This document shows, piece by piece, positions 46,830-58,563 of a stretch of 64,000 nt of DNA; the stretch's first letter is position 1, and each line of letters opens with the position of its first letter. The translations under genes were made by a program, and so were the position numbers. This DNA comes from Siphonodentalium dalli (taxonomy: Eukaryota > Mollusca > Scaphopoda > Gadilida > Siphonodentaliidae): NCBI GenBank assembly GCA_032622095.1, contig CP136061.1:260868077-260932076 (forward strand), in the 5' to 3' direction. The notes below the pieces were generated by a model, which saw only the letters and a program-made list of their open reading frames with translations, made no database searches and was not told the origin of the DNA.

Positions 46830-47735
46830 CTACTTCGTTTATCGCCGTTTTCATGAGTTTGCTGGAAAAATTATTAATATCAATGGTAGCTTTTTATTCT
46901 ATCTTTAAAGCTGTAAGGATTACTTCCTGTTCGTTAGTTTGACAAATTTAAAAAACATGTTTGGCTAGTGATCGGTAAGGTAATCGACATGTGATAATTC
47001 TGATTGATGTATAGAATTAGATATACTATGCCCTAGATCAACGAAGAATGTGTTGAAGTGCGATGCAATCTCTTTTGGGTCCGTAATTCGTATCACATCA
47101 CTAATGAATTCAGTGATTGTTAGGAGCGATGATTTAATTGTATTGAGTACGTTTCGGAGAATATTCCAAGTTGCTTTACTCTTCCGTACAACTTTCTTGT
47201 ATAATTTACAATTTTTTTAATATTTTGTCGTCTTTGCGTCAGTGGGGTCCATCATTTTTTTCTTATATAATATGTTTTTAGTATCTGAAGAGGTTAGAAC
47301 TCCTTAGTCATCCAAGGTTTTTGCTTAATGAATCTTTTTGGAAAGCGCGTATTGTTGATATGAAATGCTATTTCGAATGCGTCTTTATAAGCAGTTATGA
47401 ATTCATTGTATGCATCGTTTGGGCACTGATAATTGTATACATTTTCAAAAGAACTTGCCATACGAATTTGCTTGAAAGTATTTATATTGTGTGATGAACG
47501 TACCCTTCGCTCTTGTGTAGAATTAATAGGAAATACTGGAGAATTTTCTCCATGGATGTAAAAACATGCTAAGTGGTCTGAAACGTCGGTAATTATTATT
47601 CCTGGTTTATTATAAAGTGAGAAATCATTAGAAAAAATATTGTCAATGAGGGTAGCTGTAAAATTTGTTGTTCTAATAGGTCTTGTAATGGCTGGCACGA
47701 AGCCTTCAGAGAACAATGTATCGAACATACACCAT
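46830..47735 (-). pseudogene. CR1/Jockey-like LINE relic (endonuclease C-terminus and linker)
   Basis: On the minus strand, 47728-47294 encodes the end of the APE-type endonuclease, including FTATLIDNIFSNDF and IITDVSDHLACFYI (the SDH catalytic His block). It then continues into the linker YNEFITAYKDAFEIAFHINN and KPWMTKEF. Lower coordinates continue in broken frames with KATWN, LTITEFISDVIRITDPKEIA and HFNTFFVDLGHS, matching the linker before the RT domain. The RT itself is missing. The layout parallels the linker of the LINE at 37700-40170, but the sequence is a different subfamily. It was probably truncated at both ends by rearrangement. Confidence 0.8.
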
Positions 47736-48052
47736 CATGCCGTAAAGAAGGCGCACATACCTGACGTAATGGGACACCACGGCAGCGCGGTGGGGGCAGC
47801 CGGACGAGCCACAAGCCCATGTGTCAATATGCGGTCGGATTTTGCATAAATACGCATTATTACATTGTGCAAGGTTTGGGGCTTCATTAAGGGTATTGTT
47901 CTTGTTATTGTATGTCTATATAGACATCGATATAATCTGTAACCCGTAGGTTACCCCTTGGCAGTTTATATGTTTATATTTTTCTCCGAAACTTTCACAA
48001 TATGGGCACAACACGCACGAAAGTGAACATATGACATTTGTTGAAAACGAGA

Positions 48053-48856
48053 CGCGACCGCACTCCGTATTCGAAAGGGGGAATTAATGTTAAAACTGAT
48101 TCTGCATGTGTACTTGACAGTAATATTTCTGTCCGGCGAAAACGACCGAAGTAATTTTCTAAACTTTCTGTGTCGGGGTTATCTACGGCAGCATGGAACC
48201 GCCACGATCGTTTATTTTTTCAGACATCTTAATCTGTTTAAACAGATTACTAATCTGTTTAAACAGAATATTAATCTGTTTAAACAGAATATTAATCTGT
48301 TTAAACAGAATACTAATATGTTTAAACAGAATACTAATCTGTTTAAACAGATTAGTAATCTGTTTAAACAGATTACTTAATCTGTATATACAGACTAGTA
48401 ATATGTTTAAACAGATTAAGTAATCTGTTTAAACAGATTACTAATCTGTTTAAACATATTAGTATTCTGTTTAAACATATTACTAATCTGTTTAAACATA
48501 TTAAGTAATCAGTTTAAACAGATTAGTATTCTGGTTAAACAGATTAGTATTCTGGTTAAACAGATTAGTATTCTGTTTAAACATATTAGTATTCTGTTTA
48601 AACAGATTAGTATTCTGTTTAAACAGATTAGTATTCTGTTTAAACAGATTAGTATTCTGTTTAAACAGATTAGTAATCTGTTTAAACATATTAAGTTGTC
48701 TGAAAAAATAAACGATCGTGGCGGTTCCACGCTGCCGTACATAACTGCGACACAGAAAGTTTAGAAAATTACTTCGGTCGTCTTCGCCGGACAGAAATAT
48801 TACTGTCAAGTACACATGCAGAATCAGTTTTAACATTAATTCGGAGTGCGGTCGCT
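48053..48856. mobile_element. Fold-back element: inverted arms around a palindrome array
   Basis: The left arm (48053-48228) and right arm (48695-48856) are inverted copies, sharing GCGACCGCACTCCG, AATTAATGTTAAAAC, GTGTACTTGACAGTAATATT and CGATCGT(T)TATTTTTTCAGA. Between them lies a roughly 21-bp tandem array whose unit centre CTGTTTAAACAG is a perfect palindrome; with neighbours it often extends to AATCTGTTTAAACAGATT. Around 22 units are visible (48228-48695). The whole 0.8 kb can fold on itself. Open frames on both strands in the arms are mirror images of each other and are not independent genes. Confidence 0.85.
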
Positions 48857-50245
48857 TCTGTTTAAGGGAACATTCCGTTTTGCGAAATTATGTTTTGATT
48901 AGTGGATACCACCATTTAACTGGGATATATATAGCTTCATCCGAGGAAGAAACGTTCATTTATCAAAACCGCATTGTCTGCTTTGATTTTGTTTAACCAT
49001 GGTGTTGTAGCTTGGTAAGCTGACTACATGTCCTATATATGCACAATAAAGAGGCCCATCGACCTCCAGATGAGAAGGCACTATACTAGTGGGTGGATGT
49101 TCTCGAAAATTTGAGTGAGCTAAAGCAAAAACACTATTGAAAAAAATCGCCAAACAATATTAAATGGTTTGATCTGGGAAAACTGATTGACAGCGGGTGG
49201 ATAAATACTCCTGCTTCATGTGGACATACACATGCGTTGTTCGTTGTCTGTTTTACGATGAGAAACAAGCATATCCCCATATCATATACGTGAAAATGAC
49301 TTAACCATTTTCTCGGTTTTGGCGATACCCTCGGTTTTGGCGGACCTATTTATAACGCTCCCCGGGTCAAAATACACACATATACACATGGTTCAGCCGT
49401 TTGGTCGCCAACAAACGGAAAAACAAATAAATGAACAACAACGTCGAGTTTTATTAGTATAAGATTAGCCCCATATGTGTACGGCCATTTAAGGGTATAT
49501 GGCCTGAAATTCCTTAAATGGACTGGCCTATTTTCAAAATTCGAATTTTTTTTCTTCATATATCCATATAACGATTATACAAACTTAATATGCCATATTT
49601 AAGTTATATTTTGCTACACTAAGCGCCCCGGGGACTTCTTGTTTAACATTTTGTTCATGCTCTGAAAAGTCGAATGGTATTCTTTTTCTGTTTTCTCGTT
49701 ACCACAGACAACATTATATCTGATAATGGCTGTGATCCGGTTTTTATTATTGTGTATTTCAGTGTTAGATATCTGGCACCGACTAATCATTTGACAATGA
49801 ACACACACCGTGTTCTTCCAATTCCTCCGATATTGGTGACTGTGAATGATGATTTATGGAAGTCAATTTCCACATTAGTATTCCATTATTATTTCAATTT
49901 CCTAACAAACCCTAAACATCCGTACACATATGATTACAATGTGCTATGTGTGGAACACGTGTGTGCCTTCTCATCTGGAGGTCGATGGGCCTCTGTATTG
50001 TGTCTATGTAGCACATGTAGTCAGCTTACCAAGCTACAACACAATGGTTAAACAAAATCAAACCAGACCATAAATGAACGTTTCTTCCTCAGATGAAGCT
50101 ATATATCTCCCAGTTAAATGGTGATATCCACTATTCAAAACATAATTTCGCAAAACGGAATGTTCCCTTAAAGAGATTTCTAATCTGTATATACAGATTA
50201 AGTAATCTGTTTAAACAGATTGTGGTTCCACGCTGCCGTAGTTAT
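48857..50245. mobile_element. Second, larger inverted-repeat unit sharing parts with the fold-back
   Basis: 48857-49090 (TTAAGGGAACATTCCGTTTT, CGCAAAATTATG-like text, TGGATACCACCATTTAACTG, GAGGAAGAAACGTTCAT, CACAATAAAGAGGCCCATCG) recurs inverted at 49960-50180. Outside the right arm, 50180-50245 has ATCTGTATATACAGATTAAG, TCTGTTTAAACAGATT and GTGGTTCCACGCTGCCGTAG. These are a short piece of the palindrome array and of the 48.7-kb arm, so both units belong to one family. The loop (49090-49960) holds no recognised gene. Confidence 0.75.
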
Positions 50246-50689
50246 CTAAATGGATATTACCTAGTTATGTTATAAGCGAAATAAACATCACAAGCGCCCG
50301 GGAGGTAAATGACCGATTATACACCAGCAGTCAGATGCTCGTAGCCCGTTTATATATAACCATGGGTATATGCCAGATATAACTGTACAAAAAAAACGCC
50401 GTTCTTTTTACCGTGTATTTATCCATGGTGTGCGTGCCTGTGGTTGTCCGTAACATGGTGCCCGGTGTTATTGATTTGAAAGGTAATCATGTTCGACTGG
50501 TGTCGTCAGATTGGTAATATGAGATTAGCGGTTTCTATGTCTTGTCTGGTCACATTTACAGTTTGAACTTTGTCTGAAATAGACGCACTTTTTATACTAG
50601 AATTTGCGCCACAGGAGCGCAGGGAAATCGCACGTCGAGTTGGTTTAAGGGTTTTTAGAAAAAGTATTTATTGATATGGATAGAGACGT

Positions 50690-51430
50690 GGCGACAGGGG
50701 GTTGGGGTGTCTCACCCCCCCCCCCAACTTTGTGTGTACACACAAAATGTTCAACAGTTGGAAATTTCATACCTGCCAAAACATTAGTTGGAAATTTCAC
50801 ACCAACATTAAGTTGAAAAAGTTCTTGTAGTTTGATTTTCAAACAATTTATTTGCATATTAAATATTTTGGACTGAAATGGTCATCAGTCGGAAATTGCC
50901 AACCTTAGGAGGGTGACAGGTTGAAAATTTCCAACACTTGGGCAGTTTGTGTCCTGGTCCCTCCCCCGTGTCCAGTCAAAAAACTGCTAGTTAATTTAAG
51001 AAAACAATATTGTCATGCATTTGGTCAACATTGACATTGGAATTGTCATCAGTTGAAATTTTCCAACCTAAGTGGGGGTGTCAGGTTTGAAATGTCCAAC
51101 TGTAGAAAGGTTTGAGGCTAGTCTAGATGCTAGGATTTTGAGATTTTCCTGTTCAGATTAAAAAAAAATTGCACACCGGGCCTATCGTTCTCATTGTCCC
51201 TTCCCCCGTGGCCAATACAAAAACTGCTAATTAGTTTAACAAAACAATATTTTACTTCATTTGGTCAAACTTGTGGACTGAAATAGTCATCAGTTGGAGT
51301 GTTTTCCAACCTGAGGGGGAGTATGAGGTTTGAAATTTCCAACACCAGGAAAGGTTCAGTTGAGGCCAGTCTAGATGCATACTAGGATTTAATATGTTCT
51401 TTTATAGTTTTAAAATTTTCTCACACCGGG
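50690..51430. repeat. TTGGAAATTTCCAA dispersed repeat, long block
   Basis: Starting with a poly-C run (50717-50727), the block contains AACAGTTGGAAATTTCATAC, ATTAGTTGGAAATTTCAC and then three roughly 250-base tandem modules. Each module has TGGACTGAAAT(G/A)GTCATCAG, TTGGAAATTTCCAAC-like words, CCCTTCCCCCGTG and AAAACTGCTA(A/G)TTA. This is the longest copy of the family seen at 2820, 10488, 26795 and 27630. Confidence 0.7.
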
Positions 51431-51639
51431 CCGAAGAACCATGGTCAACCCGGTGTGTCCCCGCCTCTTGCCCGTAGTCGTGGGCATTTGTCTGGAGTTA
51501 GACCATTAGATGTTATGATTTATGCAATTGTTCAGGTTAAACTATCTGCATTTTCAAACCTGGAATATAGAACCATGTTTTTTAAAATATATATAGGATA
51601 TGTATAGGATAGTAGGCGTGAGCACTGATGTACAATGGG

Positions 51640-51760
51640 GATGGTGCAAATGGAATTTGTGTTTGGGGTTATTCTGATTCAAGGGGGTGCAGTTGGAATT
51701 TCCAATGGTGGACACCCCCTAACGGAAACCATATAGCCACGTCCCTAGATATAGAGAGGC
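51640..51760. repeat. TTGGAAATTTCCAA-type repeat, second subfamily
   Basis: GGGGGTGCAGTTGGAATTTC, then CAATGGTGGACACCCC and CCACGTCCCTAG correspond to 52240-52300 and, more distantly, to 2086-2190. Confidence 0.55.
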
Positions 51761-52189
51761 AAACAGAACAATACCATATATATACAATATGCGGTTGCAT
51801 CTATTGGGATGTCTTTAGTGCACGTTTGTGGTTACGAGAGCTCATTTCCCCCTGATTTCTGCTCAATATTTGGTCTTCTTCTTTAAAAGTTTTATATGAT
51901 TTCAAACAGGGGTGGCACCAGGATATCCCCGACAGGGGGCGGGCTTTAGCTGCCGGGTTGACCATTACATAACTCACCGACGGGGGTGGCTATGATTCCT
52001 CGACAGAAATTAAGAAATGATAGATCGGGGTGTAAATTTGTGTGGTGTTATATCACTAGATGTTAAGATGTTTTAATCTCATACTGGGCCGAACCATCTT
52101 TTTCACCCCCCCGCACGACAAGTGGCCACTATATTACTGTGGAATAGTCTACCATCTGGTAGTCTGTGAGGGAACATTTGGGAAAAAGC

Positions 52190-52320
52190 AAAGGGGGGGT
52201 GCAAATTGATTTACGCAAACTTATGAGTTTGGTGTGGTTCAATGGAGTGGGGTGCAGTTGGAAATTCCAAGATGGAGACCACCCCAACGAAAACCCTCTA
52301 ACCAAGTCTCGAGTGCCAAA
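52190..52320. repeat. TTGGAAATTTCCAA-type repeat, second subfamily
   Basis: GGTTCAATGGAGTGGGGTGC, AGTTGGAAATTCCAAGATGG and AGACCACCCCAACG parallel the copy at 51660-51740. Confidence 0.55.
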
Positions 52321-53166
52321 TATCCAACACTCAACCAGGGGTGCCTCTCGCAACTTTAGTTTCTGCCCTCGGCATAGGCCTATTTGTTTCTTATCCGAGA
52401 ATACACTTCACCGGCGGCAATGTATTAACCATACTCTGATAGAAAACGCTTCAGTGACGATCACACGATAAAGTCGTGCTGCAAGTAAGACGATAATTGT
52501 GTTGTAGAAATGATACGGAAGACCGATTGTCAAAAAAATCAACATCAAAATACACATTGCAAAACTTATCGATCCAAACTGTGGAGTGTGTTTTCGTTGT
52601 GTATTTTTCGCATATACCCATGGTTATATATAAACGGGCTACGAGCATCTGACTGCAGATGTTTTCCTTTAATATATATTTCTACTCGTGTGTATATATC
52701 AGATTTTGTTTAACGTCTAGTGACATATTCTCGAGATATTTAAGACTTCGAAACAGTGCCTTGAGGACGGGAGTTTCTCAACTGAATAGGAACAAGCAGC
52801 ACCCCTCAACTTTGTTCCAGGAGCATTTCGGAATCTATGAGATAAAGTTCTGACTAGGATGCACTCGAATCTTTTGCTAACAGAAAAGAAACTCGCAATA
52901 TTGTGGTTGTATTTGTGTTGCGTCCAGTGTATATTCAGCGAGTATTGTATTCCATCATTGCCATATGTTGAATACCAATTGCACAAAAATCAACATGGTT
53001 AACATTGACTTATTTCTCGGAAATATCTGGCGTCAAAAGTTACCATTTTAGCATGTTCTCGAGAAATGTAAGGCTTCAATTTATTCCGCCGATGTCGGGA
53101 GGTTCTCGCCTGAACGTCACAAGTATAGTACGACAGAACTTAACTTTTTACATTAAAGATTATTCT

Positions 53167-53582
53167 TTAACCCATTACCCAACAAAATGGCCAAAAACGC
53201 CCAAATAAAGCTTCAACAGCCTAAAATGTCTTCGGTCTGTCACAATAACACCATACAAATATGGATATCATTGGAACCGGTTCATTGACCACATTGTGAT
53301 GGTTACAGTTATGCCCTGTGCCAATGCATTCTCTTATGGTCGACTCGCATATATAAGAGAATGCATTGGCCTAAACACAATCTTTTTTTAACACTTTTTA
53401 CCATTTTTTCTTACATTCTTTAACAATTTTATAATTTTTTCTTACATTTTTTAACAATTTTTATAATATTTTTCTACATTCTTTGAAAATTTTATCATTT
53501 TAAATATGTGTTAAGCCAATGCATTCTCTTATATATAAGATAATGCATTGGCACAGGGCCGTTCTGTTGGGTAAAAGGTTAA
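53167..53582. mobile_element. piggyBac-type hairpin MITE, copy 3 (416 bp)
   Basis: TTAA at 53167-53170 and 53579-53582 flanks CCCATTACCCAACA and TGTTGGGTAAAAGG. Relative to copies 1 and 2, the first hairpin has lost most of one arm (53320-53371) and the second is reduced to about 37 bases (53516-53552). The T-rich spacer is expanded by repeats of TTTCTTACATT(C/T)TTTAACAA. Confidence 0.75.
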
Positions 53583-54498
53583 ACATTATTCTTTAAGGTT
53601 AGTGGATTTTCTTTTTCCAAACAATGCCAACACATTTCAAGTGGCGTTTTCTCTAGACTTTTAAGCCCCAATTGAAGTAGTACAAGTTGAACAATTGGTT
53701 AACAGTGTATTATTATGCACACAATCTCATGCGTGGGTTCCCTGTCTTAATCTCTATCATCAGCAGCTATCAAGTGCGTGACATATTCCCGAGATGGTTA
53801 CGGCCCCAATTGATTCCACTGGAAGTTTCACGATTGAATAAGCAAGTAGTACAACCCAAGTATATTCGATGAGAGCAATACAAGACTCCGTGTTATAAGT
53901 GCTGTCTTGAATGTGCTCGAATTTATGTATGAGACAACAAAGACTAGCGTTATTTAAAAATGCACTTCTATTCCATTTCCTGTCGCTAATCAAATGTAAC
54001 TGTCCTTTGTATTTGAAGGAATCACATTGCAGCATTGGTCGTTCAAAACTGATCTAGCGTCAAACACCGTTAGCTCTTTGAAATCATAAGTGTATCTTAG
54101 TCACTATCAAGTAAAACTATGCCGAATCGTGCCACCCAATTATTCTGTGTGTATTTATAGGGGTCTCCGTGTGTCAGTTGGTAGACTGACATAATATAAC
54201 TAAAGAAAGGTTATATTGTGAATCAGATCACACCTGCACATTTGATTAGCTATATAGTCTGAAACAAATTGTGGCGACAGATAGTAAATTGTGTATTTAT
54301 ATTCTATTATACATTTAACACTGGACACTTGTTCTCCAAGTTGCAATCCTATAATTTCCATGGTGGTGCCACATCAAACTAAAGTCCAATTATTTTTGAA
54401 CAATTGGATAGTTCACATGCCGTGCATATATTAGCGGTTGTTGCCAGTAAGGAAACTTGATTTAGCATGATCATATTGAATACGCTATTACAATGAGT
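53583..54498. other. No recognisable feature
   Basis: Short frames have no recognisable domain; there is no clear repeat or terminus. Confidence 0.4.
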
Positions 54499-54505
54499 GT
54501 ATATA

Positions 54506-57500
54506 CACAGGAGCTTGGAATTTGGTCAAAACCACTCTTTTATTGGCGGGCGAACCACCACCCGGGACCAAAGGTCACGGAAGGAACGAAACAGAAAATT
54601 ATTGCCACCTATTTTTAACTCAACTGTATTCCTACAAAAAATATATTTTCATTAAAAACTTTTGGTACCTCTTACACCTTAGATGCCAATCTACAACATT
54701 CCATAGGTATATTTTTCCAGTTCTTCGAAAACCTCACTTTATTTCGGTAATGTATTGTAAATTCACCAACGAACACAAATCTGCGACACCTACATCACCC
54801 GTTCTAGAATCTGAGTAGCGGAACTGGTACCAAAATATGCGGAAACTTTAAAACTATGATCCGGAGACGGATAGCATGAAAGTACCGTTTATAATTTCGA
54901 ACATAGCTGCTGATTACATGTTTATTACATGACCGTACCGATGCACTGATCATCATGAACTTTTTGATGGATGATAACATTGGCGTCTAGATGGGAACGA
55001 ATTATTTTGGGCTCATTTGCATAAAAAACATGGCCACTTGCAGCCATCGTGGATTTAAGTGATAATACTAGATAAATCTTAATCAATTACACAGCCTAGA
55101 GCCTGTGTCGATGCTCCTATATCATCACGAAATTGTTCATCGATCATGACATTGATATATAGACGACACCGAGTCATTTTGAGTTTATTTGCATGAACAA
55201 AATGGCCGCCAACAGCCATCTTGGATTTCAAAATTGCATCATTTAGCACCGTGGGCAAGAGGTCGCAGTGTTGGTCCGATCATAATTAAATTTGTCACGG
55301 AGGTTGACATTGACATATAGATGGGAACGAGTCATTTTGCTGTGAATTCTCAAAGAAACATGGCCGCCGTCGGATTTCAGCGACAACACCGCATATATAA
55401 TTAAATCAATAACACTGTCTAGAGCCTAGGCCTATGTCGATGAACCGATCATCGTTAAATTCTTCATGGGTCATGACATTGGTATGAAAAATGAGAACGA
55501 ATCATTGCTAGAGACTGTAACATTGGTGCGATCGTCGTGTAATTAGTCATAGAAACATGGCCGCCGTCGGATTTCAGCCACTCGTTTCATCGACCATGAA
55601 AGTTACGCCGATGCGGTCATTGTCACAAGACTCCGGTCAGTGACGGTCACATTCGTAGCCAGTGTAGCCAGCTTATTTCACCGGCGATCACATTCGTAGT
55701 CAGCTTTTCTAATTCGTGGTTTATATTGCCCGAAATATGACGTCATCACGTTCGTGACTAAAATGTCGACGTCATGCTCCAAAACTGACTTCGTTTATCA
55801 ACTTATATTGGAATATAATTCGAGCATTCCAACGACATTGATCCGAAACATCAGGTTATAAATGAACTTATATCAAAACTAAATTCAAGTTGTTTTCATC
55901 CATCAACTCAGAAAAATTAGATTAACCTGATCGTGTTCATTGAGGCTCGCCTGAATATGAAAAGCTGGCTACAAATGTGATCGCCATAGAAAAGCTGGCT
56001 ACATTTGTGATCGATTAAAAAACCTGGCTACGAATGTGATCGGATCGCGGAGCCTTGTGACAGTGACCCCATCAGCGAAAGTTACATTAAGTAATGTTTT
56101 TAATATTTTTTTGGTATTTTTGATTTTTATTAAAACAATGCCGATGGTGGCTAGCTGTCTTGAATTTAAAAATTGAATTTCCAATTCATGAGCACAGGCT
56201 ATATAATCATATGCATAAAGCCATTCTTTGAGAGTTTTGGTGCTGATTCGTTACGACACACGAGTCACGAGTGACGTATACTATTTATAGATCCTGGTAC
56301 CGGTACAGTTGACAATACTTATAGTTGCTTATTAAATAACATTTATGTTAGCGAGTTTATCACTAACTCAAATTTATAAACTAGTTATTCGGTAAACCAG
56401 TTTGTATTATATACAACTTGCAAACGCACAAATAAAACGTATACTGTGAAGAATACGCAGGTTAATTTTGTGCTCTTACATTAAAGAATCTTATTACATT
56501 TTGTTACTGTATTTGGCATATTAATGGCGAGTTTTTGTACCCTACATTGACAAATTTGAATTTCGCGAAACTAAACCCTCGTTCTATATATGCATGGCCA
56601 ATATCGTTACCTAACTCAAGAAAAATGTCTTCTCTCATCAACTAAGACATATATTTGTTCGTCAGAACTAGTAAAAAACAGCATTTGATGTGGAAATAAT
56701 TAAGAATATTCTGGCAACGAATCTGCACCAAAACGCACAAAGGAATCGCTTCATGCATAGGCATATATACCAGGCCTCCCCGTGAGTCTATATATCTTTT
56801 TCTTCTACTTCGTGATATTCGACCAGTAATCAGTTGGTTGATTACTATTACTATTATATGATGGATATTTTAGGCCTATACAACGGAGCGCGACACAAGC
56901 TCCTATGAGAGAGAGAGAGGGAGCTAGAGAGTTTTAGTCCCTGTATGACCAATCATTGCAACCAGTAGCATTACAAAGTCAAGTAGTACATATAGGCCTA
57001 CCTGTACATAACGAACATAAAACAAGAAGAAAAAAACAATGCCAGGTGGTCGTGCCATAAATAGAAATAAATTAAATATGAAATATATGTACAAATTACC
57101 ATTCAGTCTAATGAAGAACAGCAGACACAGAAAAATACAGAAATTTTCAGGAAAATGCACAAAACATCAGGATTAGATCTTCAAAAATGAGCATAGTATG
57201 ACGCAAACATAAACAGATTTAAGTTTCTGGCGCCTAAGTTCGAAAACCGCACGCACTTTCAAATATTTTTGAATTTCGCGGGCTTTAAATTTAGGTTTCG
57301 ATTTTATTTCGTTCCGACTTTGTTATTCCGGAAAAATGGTTTTGTGCCATTTGTCATTCAGATTCTAGAACGGGTGATGTAGGTGTCGCAGATTTGTGTT
57401 CGTTGGTGAATTTACAATACATTACCGAAATAAAGTGAGGTTTTCGAAGAACTGGAAAAATATACCTATGGAATGTTGTAGATTGGCATCTAAGGTGTAA

Positions 57501-57663
57501 GAGGTACCAAAAGTTTTTAGTGAAAATATATTTTTTGTAGGAATACAGTTGAGTTAAAAATAGGTGGCAACAATTTTCTGTTTCGTTCCTTCCGTGACCT
57601 TTGGTCCCGGGTGGTGGTTCCGCCAATAAAAGAGTGGTTTTGACAAAATTCCAAGCTCCTGTG
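54506..57663. mobile_element. Long-TIR element, 3.16 kb, ~313-bp inverted termini
   Basis: The left terminus (54506-54818) begins CACAGGAGCTTGGAATTT. The right (57356-57663) is its near-identical inverse. GTATATA occurs directly outside both ends (54499-54505 and 57664-57670), a possible 7-bp target duplication, though the site is AT-rich and the evidence is therefore modest. The interior has degenerate units of about 190 bases at 54940-55560 (CATGACATTG, ATATAGATGGGAACGA(A/G)TCA, AACATGGCCGCC), a nested inverted repeat at 55612-56066 and no recognised transposase. The 98- and 110-codon frames in the two termini are mirror copies, not two genes. Confidence 0.75.
55612..56066. repeat. Nested inverted repeat inside the long-TIR element
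   Basis: GTCACAAGACTCCGGTCAGT and GTCACATTCGTAGCCAG on the left match, inverted, CTGGCTACGAATGTGATC and GGAGCCTTGTGACAGTGAC on the right. Internal words GAAAAGCTGGCTACAAATGT recur two to three times in the right arm. It may be a separate small MITE; no target duplication was resolved. Confidence 0.6.
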
Positions 57664-57670
57664 GTATATA

Positions 57671-57865
57671 TAAAGTATAAATGCATGTTTATACCTCCAA
57701 ATATGTTAACTTATCCTCATTGTTGATCCTATACTGATCTAAATAGGCAGCTGAAATTTTTTTTCAGAAATTTCGAGTATTGATGAATTAAAATTGGAAA
57801 ACGGAATACACCTAGGAGACCGTTGATACGTCAAATTGAAGAATAGACAAGTGGTTACACTTACA
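57671..57865. other. Spacer between the long-TIR element and duplication copy 2
   Basis: This is AT-rich sequence with no recognised feature. Confidence 0.4.
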
Positions 57866-58563
57866 TCACGATGATGTGGGTTATTTACGAAGTATGTGAA
57901 TTTATGGGTAGGTGAATGTATAATTACCTATCACAACATCTAATAAACATTTAATCTAATGACCTGACCTGACCTGACATTATTGGGTAACCTTGACAAC
58001 GCTGCCTCCTGAAGTTTCGATCACGACGTTTGAAACAACCATTTTCTAATTTCTATGAACACTTGCACTACCAAAATACATACTAATATCAAACAATAAA
58101 AATTATTTCCACAGAAACCGGCATTTCTTTGGTTTCTATATGCAGTTGCCATGGAAATAAGATTTGCTGTTTGCCAGTGTCAGGTGTATCGATGAGCACC
58201 AACCAAAAAGGATGCTCTAGTCCGACCAGTCAGGATTTTGTGTTAACCACTGGACTACTAGAATGGGCTATGTATTTTAGGTAACACGCCGAGTTTTGTG
58301 ATACTTGACTAGTGCATTCTGGGACAAAATAAGCATTTTTGTGATTCTTGTTAGGTGAAAATTTTAAAAGTCCACCCGAACTTAATCAGTATTTCATTTT
58401 CAATTGATTCGAATCATTTATTGGAGTATATAAAATGTATGTACATATGATGTTTCCAAACAATGGAAAAGAGGTTCATATTATTGTTTTGGTGGACATT
58501 TTAAAAAGATAACAACCAGGGGGCGTCGTAAAACAAATAGAAACATCGATTTCCAAACTCTGT

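Larger units (their letters stand above)
50327..52656. mobile_element. Possible TIR element (2.33 kb) bounded by 47-bp inverted repeats
   Basis: GCAGTCAGATGCTCGTAGCC, then CGTTTATATATAACCATGGG and TATATG(C) at 50327-50373 recur inverted at 52610-52656 with very few mismatches. No target duplication could be recognised at the edges. The interior contains dispersed TTGGAAATTTCCAA repeats but no transposase. It may be a real element or a pair of separate inverted fragments. Confidence 0.55.

Noticed and set aside
48087-48836. Two apparently homologous proteins on opposite strands with LFKQN-type repeats
   Set aside because: They are the two arms of one inverted repeat reading into the same palindromic array; the peptide similarity is forced by the DNA symmetry.
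54522-57686. Two near-identical ~100-residue ORFs on opposite strands
   Set aside because: These are the two inverted termini of one element; no domain or start context supports them.
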